Assembly: GCF_011009555.1 (NCBI RefSeq) | Contig: NZ_QXHD01000004.1 | Coordinates: 3,337,075-3,401,074 of the forward strand | Origin: Adonisia turfae CCMR0081 | GTDB taxonomy: Bacteria; Cyanobacteriota; Cyanobacteriia; Phormidesmidales; Phormidesmidaceae | Reading direction: 5' to 3' | DNA: 64,000 nt | In this document: piece after piece, positions 26,793-35,832 of the stretch | Position numbering within the stretch: the first letter of the stretch is position 1 | Layout: each line of letters opens with the position of its first letter | Program-made: the position numbers and the translations under genes | The notes under the pieces: model-generated | The model's input: only the letters and a program-made list of their open reading frames with translations | Databases searched by the model: none | What the model was told of the DNA's origin: nothing

Positions 26793-27536
26793 TTAACTCA
26801 CTAATCGCATGGCCTGAGGCGTGCCAAAGCTCGATTGAGAATTCATACCAAAGGCGCGTTGGATATTGTCCATGGTCATCACTGCATGGGGGCGATCGTT
26901 GGCCAGCAGTTGCCGATTGAGTAATAGCAATCGATCATAGCGATAAAGATCATCACCCCATTCATGGCTACATACCAGTATTGTTTTTCGTTGGGCACTG
27001 AGTTCGGCAAAAATATCGACCATCACGGCCTCAGTCTTCTTATCAATGCCAGTGAATGGTTCATCGAGCAAAAAGAGTTCTGCCTGCTGAGCTAAGGCAC
27101 GGGCCAGAAATACACGCTGCTGCTGCCCGCCGGAAAGCTGACCAATGGGACGATCTTTGAGAGATAGCATATCTACACGATCAAGGGCTTCACTGGTCAT
27201 CCGCTTAGCATCAACGCCAGGGCGACGGACCCATCCTAAGGCTCTAGTCTGGGCCATCATCACAACATTCCAGACAGTCACAGGATAGTCCCAATCAATT
27301 TGCGATCGCTGCGGTACATAGGCCACCCGTCGCCGCTGTCGTCGCAGAGGTCCACCACAAAATAGCACCCGTCCCTGGCAGGGGGTTAGCCCCAAAATGG
27401 CTTTGATTAGAGTGCTTTTACCTGCTCCATTGGGGCCAATTAACCCCACCAGCTCCCCCGGTTGCAAATGCAATGTAATTGCATCCAATGCCGAAACGCC
27501 CCGATAGTTAACGGACAGGTTTTCAACCTCTAGCAT
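26793..27536 (-). CDS. Metal ABC transporter ATP-binding protein (Zn/Mn type)
   Basis: 247-residue ATPase of the ZnuC/MntA family. Walker A is GPNGAGKST, Q-loop 'VAYVPQRSQIDWDYP' (the 'RS.IDW.FP' pattern is typical of the metal group), signature LSGGQQQRVFLARAL, Walker B ELFLLDEPFTGID, and the switch His in VCSHEWGDDL. A Zur-like palindrome lies nine bases before its ATG, which favours zinc. A matching permease is encoded 1.5 kb upstream on the same strand, beyond an unrelated-looking gene. No periplasmic binding protein gene is in the window. Confidence 0.88.
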   Translation of the reverse strand: MLEVENLSVNYRGVSALDAITLHLQPGELVGLIGPNGAGKSTLIKAILGLTPCQGRVLFCGGPLRRQRRRVAYVPQRSQIDWDYPVTVWNVVMMAQTRALGWVRRPGVDAKRMTSEALDRVDMLSLKDRPIGQLSGGQQQRVFLARALAQQAELFLLDEPFTGIDKKTEAVMVDIFAELSAQRKTILVCSHEWGDDLYRYDRLLLLNRQLLANDRPHAVMTMDNIQRAFGMNSQSSFGTPQAMRLVS

Positions 27537-27545
27537 GGGTAGAAA

Positions 27546-27560
27546 TGATAATCGTTATCG
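27546..27560 (-). promoter_or_regulatory. Zur/Fur-type operator
   Basis: TGATAATCGTTATCG is a 7-1-7 near-palindrome (TGATAAT / GTTATCG) very close to the cyanobacterial Zur-box pattern TGATAATNATTATCA. It ends nine bases before the metal-ABC ATPase start. A -10-like TATAGT (27579-27574) lies just upstream on the minus strand, so the box would fall at the transcript start and a bound repressor would block it. Confidence 0.75.
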
Positions 27561-27649
27561 TATGGCAATCGCAACTATAGCAAATTTTTGAGGGCATGCC
27601 ATGGTAGAGGTTGATTTATTCCTTTAGATATTGGTAGATATCGGGTAAA

Positions 27650-28606
27650 TCAACTGGAAAATGCATAGGATGGCACCCCCAACGCATTGCCCAGTAAACC
27701 TAAACGGTAAAGGTTGGCCAACGGTTCCTGAAATGAATTAGCGTTAATTCCCAGAAAATAACGGCTGCGAACATTTGCCAATATCTCTAAGGGCAAATGC
27801 CCTGCCACGTTAGATAATTCTGGTTCCGGTGACCACAGGGGGCTGTGGCAGATAATCTCTTGAGCCGAAAAAATCAGGTCATCCAGGGTATTGATTTGCA
27901 AAATCGTCGTAATATCAGATGCCGTAGCTCCATAGCCGTAGGCAAAGGCAGCAGCCAGGGCAATGTTGAGGAAGCCATGCACTTCTACGGAATTGCCATC
28001 GGGTAGCAGTTGCCAACTGCGTAAGGGCTGATGTAGACCACCAGTCGCCTTCAAGGGAATCTGCCCATTGGCACAGGTTACTAGCAAATGGGCTAATGTA
28101 TCAATGCTGGGGCAATCGGCAGCAGTTGGCCCACCCATGCGCACCTTAATGGCCGCGCGGCTACCTTGCAATACTGCCAAATAGTCGGGTAGGGTCGCAT
28201 CCAGGGGTACCTCAAAAAAGAGATCGCTGTGGGGTGGCAGATGGGGAAGCAGGGGTGCGATCGCATCTGCCCCTGCCAGCTTAAATTCAAGGGCTGAAAT
28301 CGTAAACCGGTTTTGTTTTTTTAGCCATGGCGCTAAATTCTCTAGCGCTTGAGCCGAAGGCTCTAAGATGACGCTCAGTGGCCAAAAGGCTGCTGCGTAT
28401 TGTTGCTCTAATTCATCTAAACAGTTTTCAAACTGAGATAATTGAGATAAACATAAGACAAATCGTCCCAGCATCCAACGATGGGAACTGTCGCTATATC
28501 GCTCATAGGCGGTGATGGCTGCTGCCATACCTAGGCTCGTAGAAGAAAGCAACCCTGCATAGTCAATCAATGTTGAGAGCAGTAATCGAAGGGAAGGAGC
28601 AGTCAT
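27650..28606 (-). CDS. Conserved hypothetical protein, possible TIM-barrel
   Basis: 318 residues, soluble, no signal peptide. I do not assign a function. The start 'LLLSTLIDYAGLLSSTSLGM' resembles a family of unknown proteins that begin 'LIDYAGLFPPA', and the centre has alternating strand/helix text with 'AAIKVRMGG' and 'IPLKATGGLHQPLR', which suggests a barrel with conserved Lys/Arg sites. It sits between the metal permease and metal ATPase genes on the same strand, so it may be part of that operon or may have been inserted into it. Confidence 0.65.
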   Translation of the reverse strand: MTAPSLRLLLSTLIDYAGLLSSTSLGMAAAITAYERYSDSSHRWMLGRFVLCLSQLSQFENCLDELEQQYAAAFWPLSVILEPSAQALENLAPWLKKQNRFTISALEFKLAGADAIAPLLPHLPPHSDLFFEVPLDATLPDYLAVLQGSRAAIKVRMGGPTAADCPSIDTLAHLLVTCANGQIPLKATGGLHQPLRSWQLLPDGNSVEVHGFLNIALAAAFAYGYGATASDITTILQINTLDDLIFSAQEIICHSPLWSPEPELSNVAGHLPLEILANVRSRYFLGINANSFQEPLANLYRLGLLGNALGVPSYAFSS

Positions 28607-28766
28607 CTTAAATTAGTGAACAACCAGAAAAATAAATTTAATGACTTGTAACAAGTTTTCAGAGGGCGATATTCAGAAAGAAAAATCTTGAAAAAACTAG
28701 TTTCATTATAGTCTCTCCCATCAAGATGAGGTGTCGATATATGATTTGGACAAGAAATCATGAAGA

Positions 28767-28802
28767 GATTGCCATCAATGTCTGAAGGCACTGATGGCAA
28801 TC
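28767..28802 (-). terminator. Hairpin after the metal permease gene
   Basis: GATTGCCATCA (28767-28777) and TGATGGCAATC (28792-28802) are a perfect 11-bp inverted repeat with a 14-nt loop. It lies between the permease gene and the downstream hypothetical gene, and on the minus strand runs into TCTTCATG, a weak T-run. The rest of 28607-29008 shows no gene. Confidence 0.45.
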
Positions 28803-29008
28803 CACTGTAATGTCGATACCAACTCAGCTTGAATTGTTGTTAGAGATAGTTTGTTATGGCCTCGCTCCCTATCAATTCTCAAGCCTTGAGATATTGATCG
28901 TTGTCGATTCATTCCCTAAATCAGCAATGAAGCAATGACAAAGAGGTATTCTCTGATCGAATCTTCCTACCATGGAGATGGCATAGAAATGGTCCAAAAA
29001 ATCGGGTA

Positions 29009-29881
29009 TCAATTTAAGGTGTTGTTTTGGCGCTTAGAAACCCAAAAACGGTGGGTCAATATTCCCTGGCTAGGGCTAAATAGCAATGTCAATAAAAAAC
29101 AGCTAAATAGGGTCAATGTAATCGCCGGCCCCGACGGAATATCAAGGTAATAGCTCACATACATACCCACCAGGCTAGAAATCACACCTAGGCCTGAACC
29201 GACCATCATCATCCAGTGAAGTTCAGTCGTTAATAAAGAGGCGGCTGCCGCCGGGCTAATCATTAAGGCCATCACCAAAATAACTCCCACCGCCTTCATG
29301 CCAGCCACAATCGCCAGGGTAATCAGGGTCATCAATCCCACATTGATCCGGGTAACCGGCAAACCACTCGCCTCTGCCCCTAACGGATCAAAGGTAAAGA
29401 ATAAGAGTTCTTTATAGAAAATTTTGACAGCAACTAGAATGATGACGGTAATCCAGCCAATCTGCCAGACATCACCCATTGAAATACTCAGAATATCGCC
29501 AAACAGAAGCCCTTCAAGGCCGATACGACTGCGTAGGATCGTCAGCAGGGTAATGCCCAACGCAAAAAAGCTGGAAAAGGTAATGGCCATGGCCGTATCT
29601 ACCTTGACCTTGGATTGGGCCTGAATCCAGGTGGTCACAAACGTGCTGATAATGCCAGAGATAAAGGCTCCCAGCAGAAGGGGGATGGTCAGGAAATTTG
29701 CGATCGCAAGCCCTGGCAGTACCGCATGGGCAACCACATCCCCCAACAAGGCCATCCGCTGCACAATTAAATAGGTACCGACGACTGGGCAAAGAATTCC
29801 GATGAGCACACCAGCCAGTAGTGCCTGACGCATAAAATCATAATTCAGCGGATCAAATAGCCAATCCATAATGGACCTCAA
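29009..29881 (-). CDS. Metal ABC transporter permease (ZnuB/MntB family)
   Basis: 290-residue membrane permease with about eight to nine hydrophobic helices. Family hallmarks: 'VGTYLIVQRMALLGDVVAHAVLPGLA' near the start (residues 33-58), 'DTAMAITFSSFFALGI' and 'AVGVILVMALMISPAAAA'. It imports zinc or manganese with the ATPase encoded at 26793-27536; the Zur-like box beside that gene favours zinc. No metal-box was found upstream of this gene, and no binding-protein gene is adjacent. Confidence 0.88.
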   Translation of the reverse strand: MRSIMDWLFDPLNYDFMRQALLAGVLIGILCPVVGTYLIVQRMALLGDVVAHAVLPGLAIANFLTIPLLLGAFISGIISTFVTTWIQAQSKVKVDTAMAITFSSFFALGITLLTILRSRIGLEGLLFGDILSISMGDVWQIGWITVIILVAVKIFYKELLFFTFDPLGAEASGLPVTRINVGLMTLITLAIVAGMKAVGVILVMALMISPAAAASLLTTELHWMMMVGSGLGVISSLVGMYVSYYLDIPSGPAITLTLFSCFLLTLLFSPSQGILTHRFWVSKRQNNTLN

Positions 29882-30316
29882 AACTGCACCATATCAACCA
29901 CACTAATCCCTTATCCGTGACTATAATGTCTGTGAAGCTGCCCTGACCTATATCAAAGGGACATACAGCAAACCCTGTAAACATTAAGCAACCAAAATCA
30001 AGCAACCAAATTTGGGTTTTTTAAGGGACATCTACCACTACAGTGCCCAACAGTGCCCACGTCCTTAGAAAGGTCCGCCATGACACCTCAAATTTGAGGA
30101 TTCTATCGAGCAAATCCCAACGGTTAGTCGGTTTCATAGACTGGTTCCTACTCTAAATCAGCAACAGCAAAATTTATCTGTGGAGACGTCTATTTTCTCT
30201 ACTGATATGCATTAAGAACACCAGGATCTAGTAGATAGCCTGGCAATTTTGTCTACAAAAATCCTACTCTTCTGCAACGCAAGCCTGTTCACAATCGTCT
30301 AGGACTTAGCCATTGT
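29882..30316. other. Intergenic region between divergent genes
   Basis: 435 bp separate the metal permease (minus) and the beta-helix protein (plus). It holds both promoters in principle, but I see no strong -35/-10 pair, operator, repeat or small gene in it. Confidence 0.4.
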
Positions 30317-31972
30317 ATGTTTTTTTATATACTTGTCGCCATCTTGTCAGGGCTTGAGACCTCAGCCTATCCCCACATCAGTCACCCTACAGAAATTGTC
30401 AGTTCCGTCACAATCGCTGACAATAGCACCGCCAGATCATCCACCACTATTGACATCACTAACCTTCCTCCGGAAGTTTTTGAAGCCAATCCAGGGCTTG
30501 ATAATGCTGTTGCTAATGACGGTCGAGATGACTCCACAACAATTCAGGCAGCCATTAACTGGCTTACGGCAGAAAGTAGAGCCGATAACACGGCCACACT
30601 CTACATTCCTGAAGGTGTTTTTGACCTGGCCAAAACCCTTAACGTCAACAGGGCCAATATCGTATTTAAGGGGGCCGGTCGTGGACGCACAGTTTTACAA
30701 AATAGAAGCTCATTTAAGGTGGGTACCCAAGGACTACCCGATGGCGAAACAGTTTTTGATTCCATTGATCAAAATGCCTATTTGTTTAGTCTCAAGAAAA
30801 CCGCTAATAATGTCTCCTTTACAAATATGACCTTAACCGGGCCAGAGATTCATGGTGCAATTTTTAGTGGGCGTAATCAAGGCCTGGTGCTCAAGAACCT
30901 GGAGTTCAAAGACTTTTTGTGGAGTTCCGTTAGACTGTTTCAGGTGAAGAATGCAACCATTCATGACAATATATTTATTGATGCGGGTGGCCAAGGGCAT
31001 GGGGACAGTGGCATCACCAGCGGCTCGATTTTTGCAACGTATCTCAAAGACTCCGAAATTTACAACAATGACATTTCTAAAAGTGGCCAGCGTAACATCA
31101 ATGTATATGGCATCAAAGGCCGACAGTTTAGAAATGTAAGAATCTCCAACAACAGCATCAAAACAGACTTTTCCATTGAGCTGCCATTTGAAAACGATCG
31201 TTTTGTTGAAATTGATCACAACTATCTCAGTGGCACCATTTCAATCCCAAAGTTTGGCGGGGGCAACATCCCTGAGGATGGCTTCACATTTCACATTCAC
31301 CATAACTACTTCACTAGCTCCTATTCCTTAGAATGGGCTCGCAATGGTGCTGAGATCAACAATAATGTTTTTGTTTTTGACACTGACAAAGATCGTGGCA
31401 ATTTAATTTCAAACTTTGGTGAAGAACCCGCCAACGGTCCCACAAAATTCCATAACAATCTGATTGTGAACCCGGGCAGGGGGGTGGTTTGGCATAAAGG
31501 CATCTATAACAACTTTTCGTTTTACAATAACGAGGTGATCGCCAATCAAACTGAAACCCCCAGAAAAGCGGGCTTATTTGGTTTCCATAAAAAGACAGAC
31601 TTCAGCACCATTGAGATTAAAGACAACCTCATTCGGGTCAACGGCATCTCGCGTCCGCTCATGCGTAACCAAGACAGTTATCGTGCTGTCATTGAGAACA
31701 ATAAACTGATCAATATTGCCGATGTGAATGATTTTAATAACCCTGAGACAGGGTCACCCCAAGGTCTGCTCGAACCCTTGAACTTTAGGGTAGGCGTCAA
31801 TGGGGAGTTCACAGTGAATGGAACGGAATTGAGTGCTACCCACAGTGAGACAACCACGGCCATGTCTCAGGACGACCCTGGGATGCCAGGATCCCCCAGA
31901 GGGGGGCAATGGTCCCCCAGGCAGTTCGTTGCATCGTGGCTGAAGTGGGTGGGTGCCATGGTCACAGGCTAG
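30317..31972 (+). CDS. Secreted right-handed beta-helix (pectate-lyase-like) protein
   Basis: 551 residues. A short hydrophobic N-terminus (FFYILVAILSGLETSA) looks like a signal peptide, so it is probably exported. From about residue 75 the 'DDSTTIQAAINWL' motif and 'ATLYIPEGVFDLAKTL' open the fold of pectin/polysaccharide-active beta-helix enzymes. Many asparagine-rich turns follow, such as 'IHDNIFIDAGG', 'IYNNDISKSG' and 'ISNNSIK', which mark coils of a parallel beta-helix. The last 50 residues are Ser/Thr/Pro/Gly rich. A catalytic Asp/His set is not obvious. It could act on a cell-wall or sheath polysaccharide; the substrate is unknown. Confidence 0.78.
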   Translation: MFFYILVAILSGLETSAYPHISHPTEIVSSVTIADNSTARSSTTIDITNLPPEVFEANPGLDNAVANDGRDDSTTIQAAINWLTAESRADNTATLYIPEGVFDLAKTLNVNRANIVFKGAGRGRTVLQNRSSFKVGTQGLPDGETVFDSIDQNAYLFSLKKTANNVSFTNMTLTGPEIHGAIFSGRNQGLVLKNLEFKDFLWSSVRLFQVKNATIHDNIFIDAGGQGHGDSGITSGSIFATYLKDSEIYNNDISKSGQRNINVYGIKGRQFRNVRISNNSIKTDFSIELPFENDRFVEIDHNYLSGTISIPKFGGGNIPEDGFTFHIHHNYFTSSYSLEWARNGAEINNNVFVFDTDKDRGNLISNFGEEPANGPTKFHNNLIVNPGRGVVWHKGIYNNFSFYNNEVIANQTETPRKAGLFGFHKKTDFSTIEIKDNLIRVNGISRPLMRNQDSYRAVIENNKLINIADVNDFNNPETGSPQGLLEPLNFRVGVNGEFTVNGTELSATHSETTTAMSQDDPGMPGSPRGGQWSPRQFVASWLKWVGAMVTG

Positions 31973-31987
31973 GTCACACTTTGCGGC

Positions 31988-32845
31988 CTAGCCATCCACG
32001 ACATTTAACCGGATGTTTGCCGTTAGGGTGCTCTGACCCAAATAGCCGGACTGTAGTCTGCCGGTGATGGGAGCGGCCTGGGTCGGTTCCACTGCGGCTG
32101 CTAGGGCAATATGACCATCGGCAACGGCCAAACCCAGGGTCGGGTCAAAGCCCCGCCAGCCACCGCCGGGTATGTACACCTCAGGCCAAGCGTGTAACTC
32201 ATGGGTCGTTTGGTCAGCATCGCCCCGTTGATAACCGCTGACAAATCTTGCCGCCAGCCCCACCGCTCGACAGGCAGCCATAAAGAGCACGGCAAAATCG
32301 CGGCAAGACCCTCGCTGTTTGGCCAGCACCACACCCGCTGGCCAGGGTGGGCCATGGTGGCGGGTTTCATAGGTACAGGTTTGGTAAATGGTTTGGGTAA
32401 GACCGGTCAAAAATAGGCCCACATTGCCGTCCACCTGATGCAGCTGCTGTTGAGCCCAGTCAATCACAGCTGGGCTATGGGTACAGGGGGATGTCAGATA
32501 AGGGGCAACTAGACGCTGCACAGACTGGGGATAATCTAGGGGAGCCGTCATTGCCCAGTCTGGAGAAAGATAGTCAAAGGGATTAGACCGCAGGGTTTCT
32601 ACATCACATTGACTGGTGATGGTCAAGGTGGCGATAGGGGTATCGGCAAACTGTACCTGGCGACAAACATTGCCCTCTAAATCAAGCCAGTCAGTAGATT
32701 TGTCAGGTGTAGGGGCAACCTTACAGGTGAACTGATGCAGACGTTGACTACCGTCTACCCGTGGTTGCAGTCGCAATAGATGCAGTCCTAGCTGTACAGG
32801 TTCAACATAGTGATATTGAGTTTGATGGACAATGCGATAGCGCAC
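31988..32845 (-). CDS. Bacterial transglutaminase-like protein of the ATP-grasp/alpha-E operon
   Basis: 285 residues. An N-terminal transglutaminase-associated domain ('RYRIVHQTQYHY...LGLHLLRLQP') is followed by the cysteine protease-like core with Cys181 (RGSCRDFA), His219 (LHAWPEVYI) and Asp234 (GFDPTLG). It is the last of three minus-strand genes: ATP-grasp protein, alpha-E protein, this one. This trio recurs in many bacteria and has been predicted to make or process a peptide-like compound; no product is known here. Confidence 0.88.
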   Translation of the reverse strand: MRYRIVHQTQYHYVEPVQLGLHLLRLQPRVDGSQRLHQFTCKVAPTPDKSTDWLDLEGNVCRQVQFADTPIATLTITSQCDVETLRSNPFDYLSPDWAMTAPLDYPQSVQRLVAPYLTSPCTHSPAVIDWAQQQLHQVDGNVGLFLTGLTQTIYQTCTYETRHHGPPWPAGVVLAKQRGSCRDFAVLFMAACRAVGLAARFVSGYQRGDADQTTHELHAWPEVYIPGGGWRGFDPTLGLAVADGHIALAAAVEPTQAAPITGRLQSGYLGQSTLTANIRLNVVDG

Positions 32846-32908
32846 AGCGGGTTTTGGGGTGAGCGTTGGTTAAGGGCTAATGGGTTTTTAACCAGGGTTA
32901 TCAACACA

Positions 32909-32946
32909 CCATTGTAGGGGCCTTACATATAACGTCCCTACAATGG
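32909..32946. repeat. Perfect 11-bp inverted repeat (CCATTGTAGGG)
   Basis: CCATTGTAGGG (32909-32919) and CCCTACAATGG (32936-32946) are exact reverse complements with a 16-nt loop, placed between the alpha-E and transglutaminase genes of one operon. It could be a hairpin in the transcript or a small dispersed repeat. Confidence 0.55.
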
Positions 32947-32956
32947 TCTATCCCCA

Positions 32957-33907
32957 TTAAGCCAAGACCGAGACTCCAAAAAAATTTTCGGTAATGGCAC
33001 TACCCACATGGTTCAGGTCATCCTGGAGGTGATCCAAAAATTCGTGGAGCCCGGTTTGGAAAATCTCATCTAGGGTGATGTATTCGAGGTGCGATCGCAA
33101 CTTGCCCAAACGCCGCTCACTACTGAGCCGCCAGGTACCTATGGGTGAGCCTGAGATTTTATTCAAAGACTGCTCAGCCTGTAAAATGCAACAGCGAATA
33201 GACCGGGGAAATTCGGGATGCAGCACCAAAAAGTCCACAACGCCTCTGGGATTAATGAGATGCTGACATTTGCGGTACATCTCGTAGGCACTGGCGGAGC
33301 GCAATAGGGCAATCCACTGGAGGTTATCTAAAGAGCTGCCCACCGCCGCTATCGATGGCAGCAGAATAAAATACTTCACATCTAAAATCCGGGCTGTTTT
33401 ATCCGCTCGTTCTAAAAATCGCCCCAATCGGCCAAAGTGCCAGCCCTCATTGTGGGACATGGTGGCATCCATCACCCCAGCAAAGAGGTGACTGGCAAGT
33501 TTCACCTCAGGGTAAAATGCATAGAGTTCAGCCACTTCATCGGACTTAGCCGCAGCTTCCACCATCAGGTAAAACTCATTTAGCTGTTCCCACATTTCCG
33601 ATGAAATAATCTCTCGCACCGAACGGGCATTCTCCCTGGCCGATTTCACGCAGGCACGAATGGAATTAGGATAGTCCGCATCAAAGGTGAGAAACCTCAG
33701 CACATTTTCAGCCGTCGCTGCACCATAGCGCTCTTTAAAGATCGCCTGATCACCCGTGGTTACCACCAGTGGCTCCCACTGTTGTAGCGTACCCATGGGG
33801 GTATCAAGCAACAGATTCAAGTTAACATCTACAAAACGGGACACATTTTCCGCCCGTTCCACATAGCGGTTAATCCAATAGATGGAATCAGCAACGCGAC
33901 TTAGCAT
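32957..33907 (-). CDS. Alpha-E domain protein (DUF403)
   Basis: 316 residues from ATG 33907, where the family start 'MLSRVADSIYWINRYVERAENVSRFVDVN' begins; an upstream ATG at 33949 would add 14 odd residues and lies in the GTAGGGTGGGC repeat, so I reject it. All-helical protein of the alpha-E family. It lies between the circularly permuted ATP-grasp gene and the transglutaminase-like gene. Alpha-E proteins are thought to partner the ATP-grasp enzyme, but biochemical activity is not established. Confidence 0.88.
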   Translation of the reverse strand: MLSRVADSIYWINRYVERAENVSRFVDVNLNLLLDTPMGTLQQWEPLVVTTGDQAIFKERYGAATAENVLRFLTFDADYPNSIRACVKSARENARSVREIISSEMWEQLNEFYLMVEAAAKSDEVAELYAFYPEVKLASHLFAGVMDATMSHNEGWHFGRLGRFLERADKTARILDVKYFILLPSIAAVGSSLDNLQWIALLRSASAYEMYRKCQHLINPRGVVDFLVLHPEFPRSIRCCILQAEQSLNKISGSPIGTWRLSSERRLGKLRSHLEYITLDEIFQTGLHEFLDHLQDDLNHVGSAITENFFGVSVLA

Positions 33908-33925
33908 AGTTGTTTTTAAGAAAAG

Positions 33926-33947
33926 TGTAGGGTGGGCACAACCCACC
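33926..33947. repeat. GTAGGGTGGGC repeat unit
   Basis: GTGTAGGGTGGGC followed by ACCCACC gives a small hairpin (GGTGGG 33931-33936 with CCCACC 33942-33947). The core GTAGGGTGGGC recurs at 10868-10885 (as its complement) and at 57741-57806, so it is a dispersed short palindromic element. Confidence 0.5.
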
Positions 33948-33970
33948 AAAAGGGGAAAAAATATACCTAC

Positions 33971-35422
33971 TTAATTCGCCGCTGCCACCACCCACGTATC
34001 CTTACTCCCTCCCCCCTGGGATGAATTCACCACCAGCGACCCTTTCTTCAAAGCCACCCGCGTTAACCCCCCTGGATTCACGTAGATATCTTCTCCGTTC
34101 AAAATAAACGGGCGCAAATCCACATGGCAGCCTTGAAACTGACTGTTAACCAAAGCCGGTACCCGAGAGAGGCAAAGGGTGGGCTGGGCAATATACCCCC
34201 GAGGATTCGCCTTAATCTGGTCAGCAAAGGCATCACGCTCCGGATCGGTGGCATGGGGTCCCACTAACATACCGTAACCTCCCGAGGCATTGGTGGCTTT
34301 GACCACCAGCTGATCCAGATGGTGGAGTACATAGTCCTGCTGCTGGGAATTTTCGCAGAGATAAGTAGGAACATTGGGGATGATCTGCGCCTCATCGAGG
34401 TAATAACGCACCATGGCGGGCACGTAACTGTAGATCATCTTGTCATCAGCAACACCGGTACCTGGAGCATTGGCGATCGCAACCCGCCCCTGACGATACA
34501 CGTCCATGAGCCCTGGCACCCCCAAGAGAGAATCAGGGTGGAAGGTCAGAGGATCTAAGAATTCATCATCAATGCGGCGGTAAATCACATCTACCCGCTG
34601 CAACCCTTTAGTGGTCTTCATTTGCAAATAGCCGTCTGCCACGACTAAATCTCGACCTTCCACCAGTTCAATGCCCATCTGTTGAGCTAAAAATGAATGC
34701 TCAAAATAAGCAGAGTTATAGATACCGGGAGACAATAGAACCACTCGCGGTTCGGGCATTCCGTCGGGTGCCAGGTGCAATAGGGAGGCTAGTAGCTGAC
34801 TGGGATAATCGTCCACTGGGTTAATATTGAGGGCCTCAAACAGGGCTGGAAACGCCCCTTTCATCACCCGTCGATTTTCTAAAACGTAGGAGACGCCAGA
34901 GGGACAGCGGAGATTATCTTCAAGGACATACCAGTTGCCGTTGCGATCGCGAACTAAATCAGTCCCAGTGATGTGACACCAGATCCCTTTCGGCGGCTTT
35001 AAACCCAAGCAAGGCTTCAAAAAACCCGTTGCAGACTCAATCACCTCCCTGGGAATAACACCGTCCTTGATAATATTTTGACCATTATAAATGTCGTCCA
35101 AGAAACAATTTAACGCTTTAATACGCTGTTTTAAGCCTGTTTCCAGCCACTGCCACTCATTGCGAGGCACTACGCGAGGCACTACATCAAATGGAAAAAT
35201 TCGCTCTGTTCCTTGATTATCGTTATAAACGTTAAACGTTACGCCCAGCTTAAACAACATATTCTGAGCCATCTGTTGGCGCAGCATCAGCTCATCAATG
35301 GAAATGTCACTGATACGCTTCACCAATAGTGCCGCCTCGGGTCGAGGCACCCCTCGTCTGACAAATAGCTCGTCGTAAAAATCTCCGGGATCGTAGGAAT
35401 TAAACACAATCAGCATTCTCAA
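33971..35422 (-). CDS. Circularly permuted ATP-grasp type protein
   Basis: 483 residues. The protein has the CP-ATPgrasp pattern: 'PFDVVPRVVPRNEW' and 'RIKALNCFLDDIY' near the N-terminus, 'LEDNLRCPSGVSYVLENR' in the middle, and 'VVKATNASGGYGMLVGP' later, with a conserved closing 'DLRPFILNG' and 'NPGGLTRVALKKGSLVVNSSQGGGSKDTWV'. Such enzymes usually join a carboxylate to an amine with ATP. It leads the operon with the alpha-E and transglutaminase-like genes, 21 bp before the former. The metabolic product is unknown. Confidence 0.9.
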   Translation of the reverse strand: MRMLIVFNSYDPGDFYDELFVRRGVPRPEAALLVKRISDISIDELMLRQQMAQNMLFKLGVTFNVYNDNQGTERIFPFDVVPRVVPRNEWQWLETGLKQRIKALNCFLDDIYNGQNIIKDGVIPREVIESATGFLKPCLGLKPPKGIWCHITGTDLVRDRNGNWYVLEDNLRCPSGVSYVLENRRVMKGAFPALFEALNINPVDDYPSQLLASLLHLAPDGMPEPRVVLLSPGIYNSAYFEHSFLAQQMGIELVEGRDLVVADGYLQMKTTKGLQRVDVIYRRIDDEFLDPLTFHPDSLLGVPGLMDVYRQGRVAIANAPGTGVADDKMIYSYVPAMVRYYLDEAQIIPNVPTYLCENSQQQDYVLHHLDQLVVKATNASGGYGMLVGPHATDPERDAFADQIKANPRGYIAQPTLCLSRVPALVNSQFQGCHVDLRPFILNGEDIYVNPGGLTRVALKKGSLVVNSSQGGGSKDTWVVAAAN

Positions 35423-35832
35423 AGCGCATATTCCACTGATTAGCGGCTATCGGTATCGCAAATTGTAAAAGTCCATACATCTGGCAAAAATTTAATACCA
35501 GGTTAAGCCATTAATGGGTAAAACAGCGTTCAGTTATCACCATTACGTTTTTCCATGAAGAACAATAACGCTTAAAACTTTGAACACCATTGTAAATTGT
35601 TATGGTAATCATCGAGAGAATACCACAGTCATCCAAGCCCAACCACCAGAGGGCATTTGAGAACAGAGGCAAACGGCCTGCCACATAACACCGTCTGGAA
35701 ATTGAGAGAGTCCAGGCTGACAGAGGATGTAGAATACGAGACTATCCTTTTATACACATTCTGTAAAAACAGTTGTTCAATCCTCGTTTAAACAGAAAGG
35801 CTGTGACTATAAAAGACCTGGAAAAATCTCCT
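35423..35832. other. Intergenic region, no gene seen
   Basis: 410 bp between the ATP-grasp gene and the Met-rich zinc-ribbon gene, both minus strand. I see no confident small gene, hairpin or operator. It must hold the promoter of the ATP-grasp operon. Confidence 0.4.
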
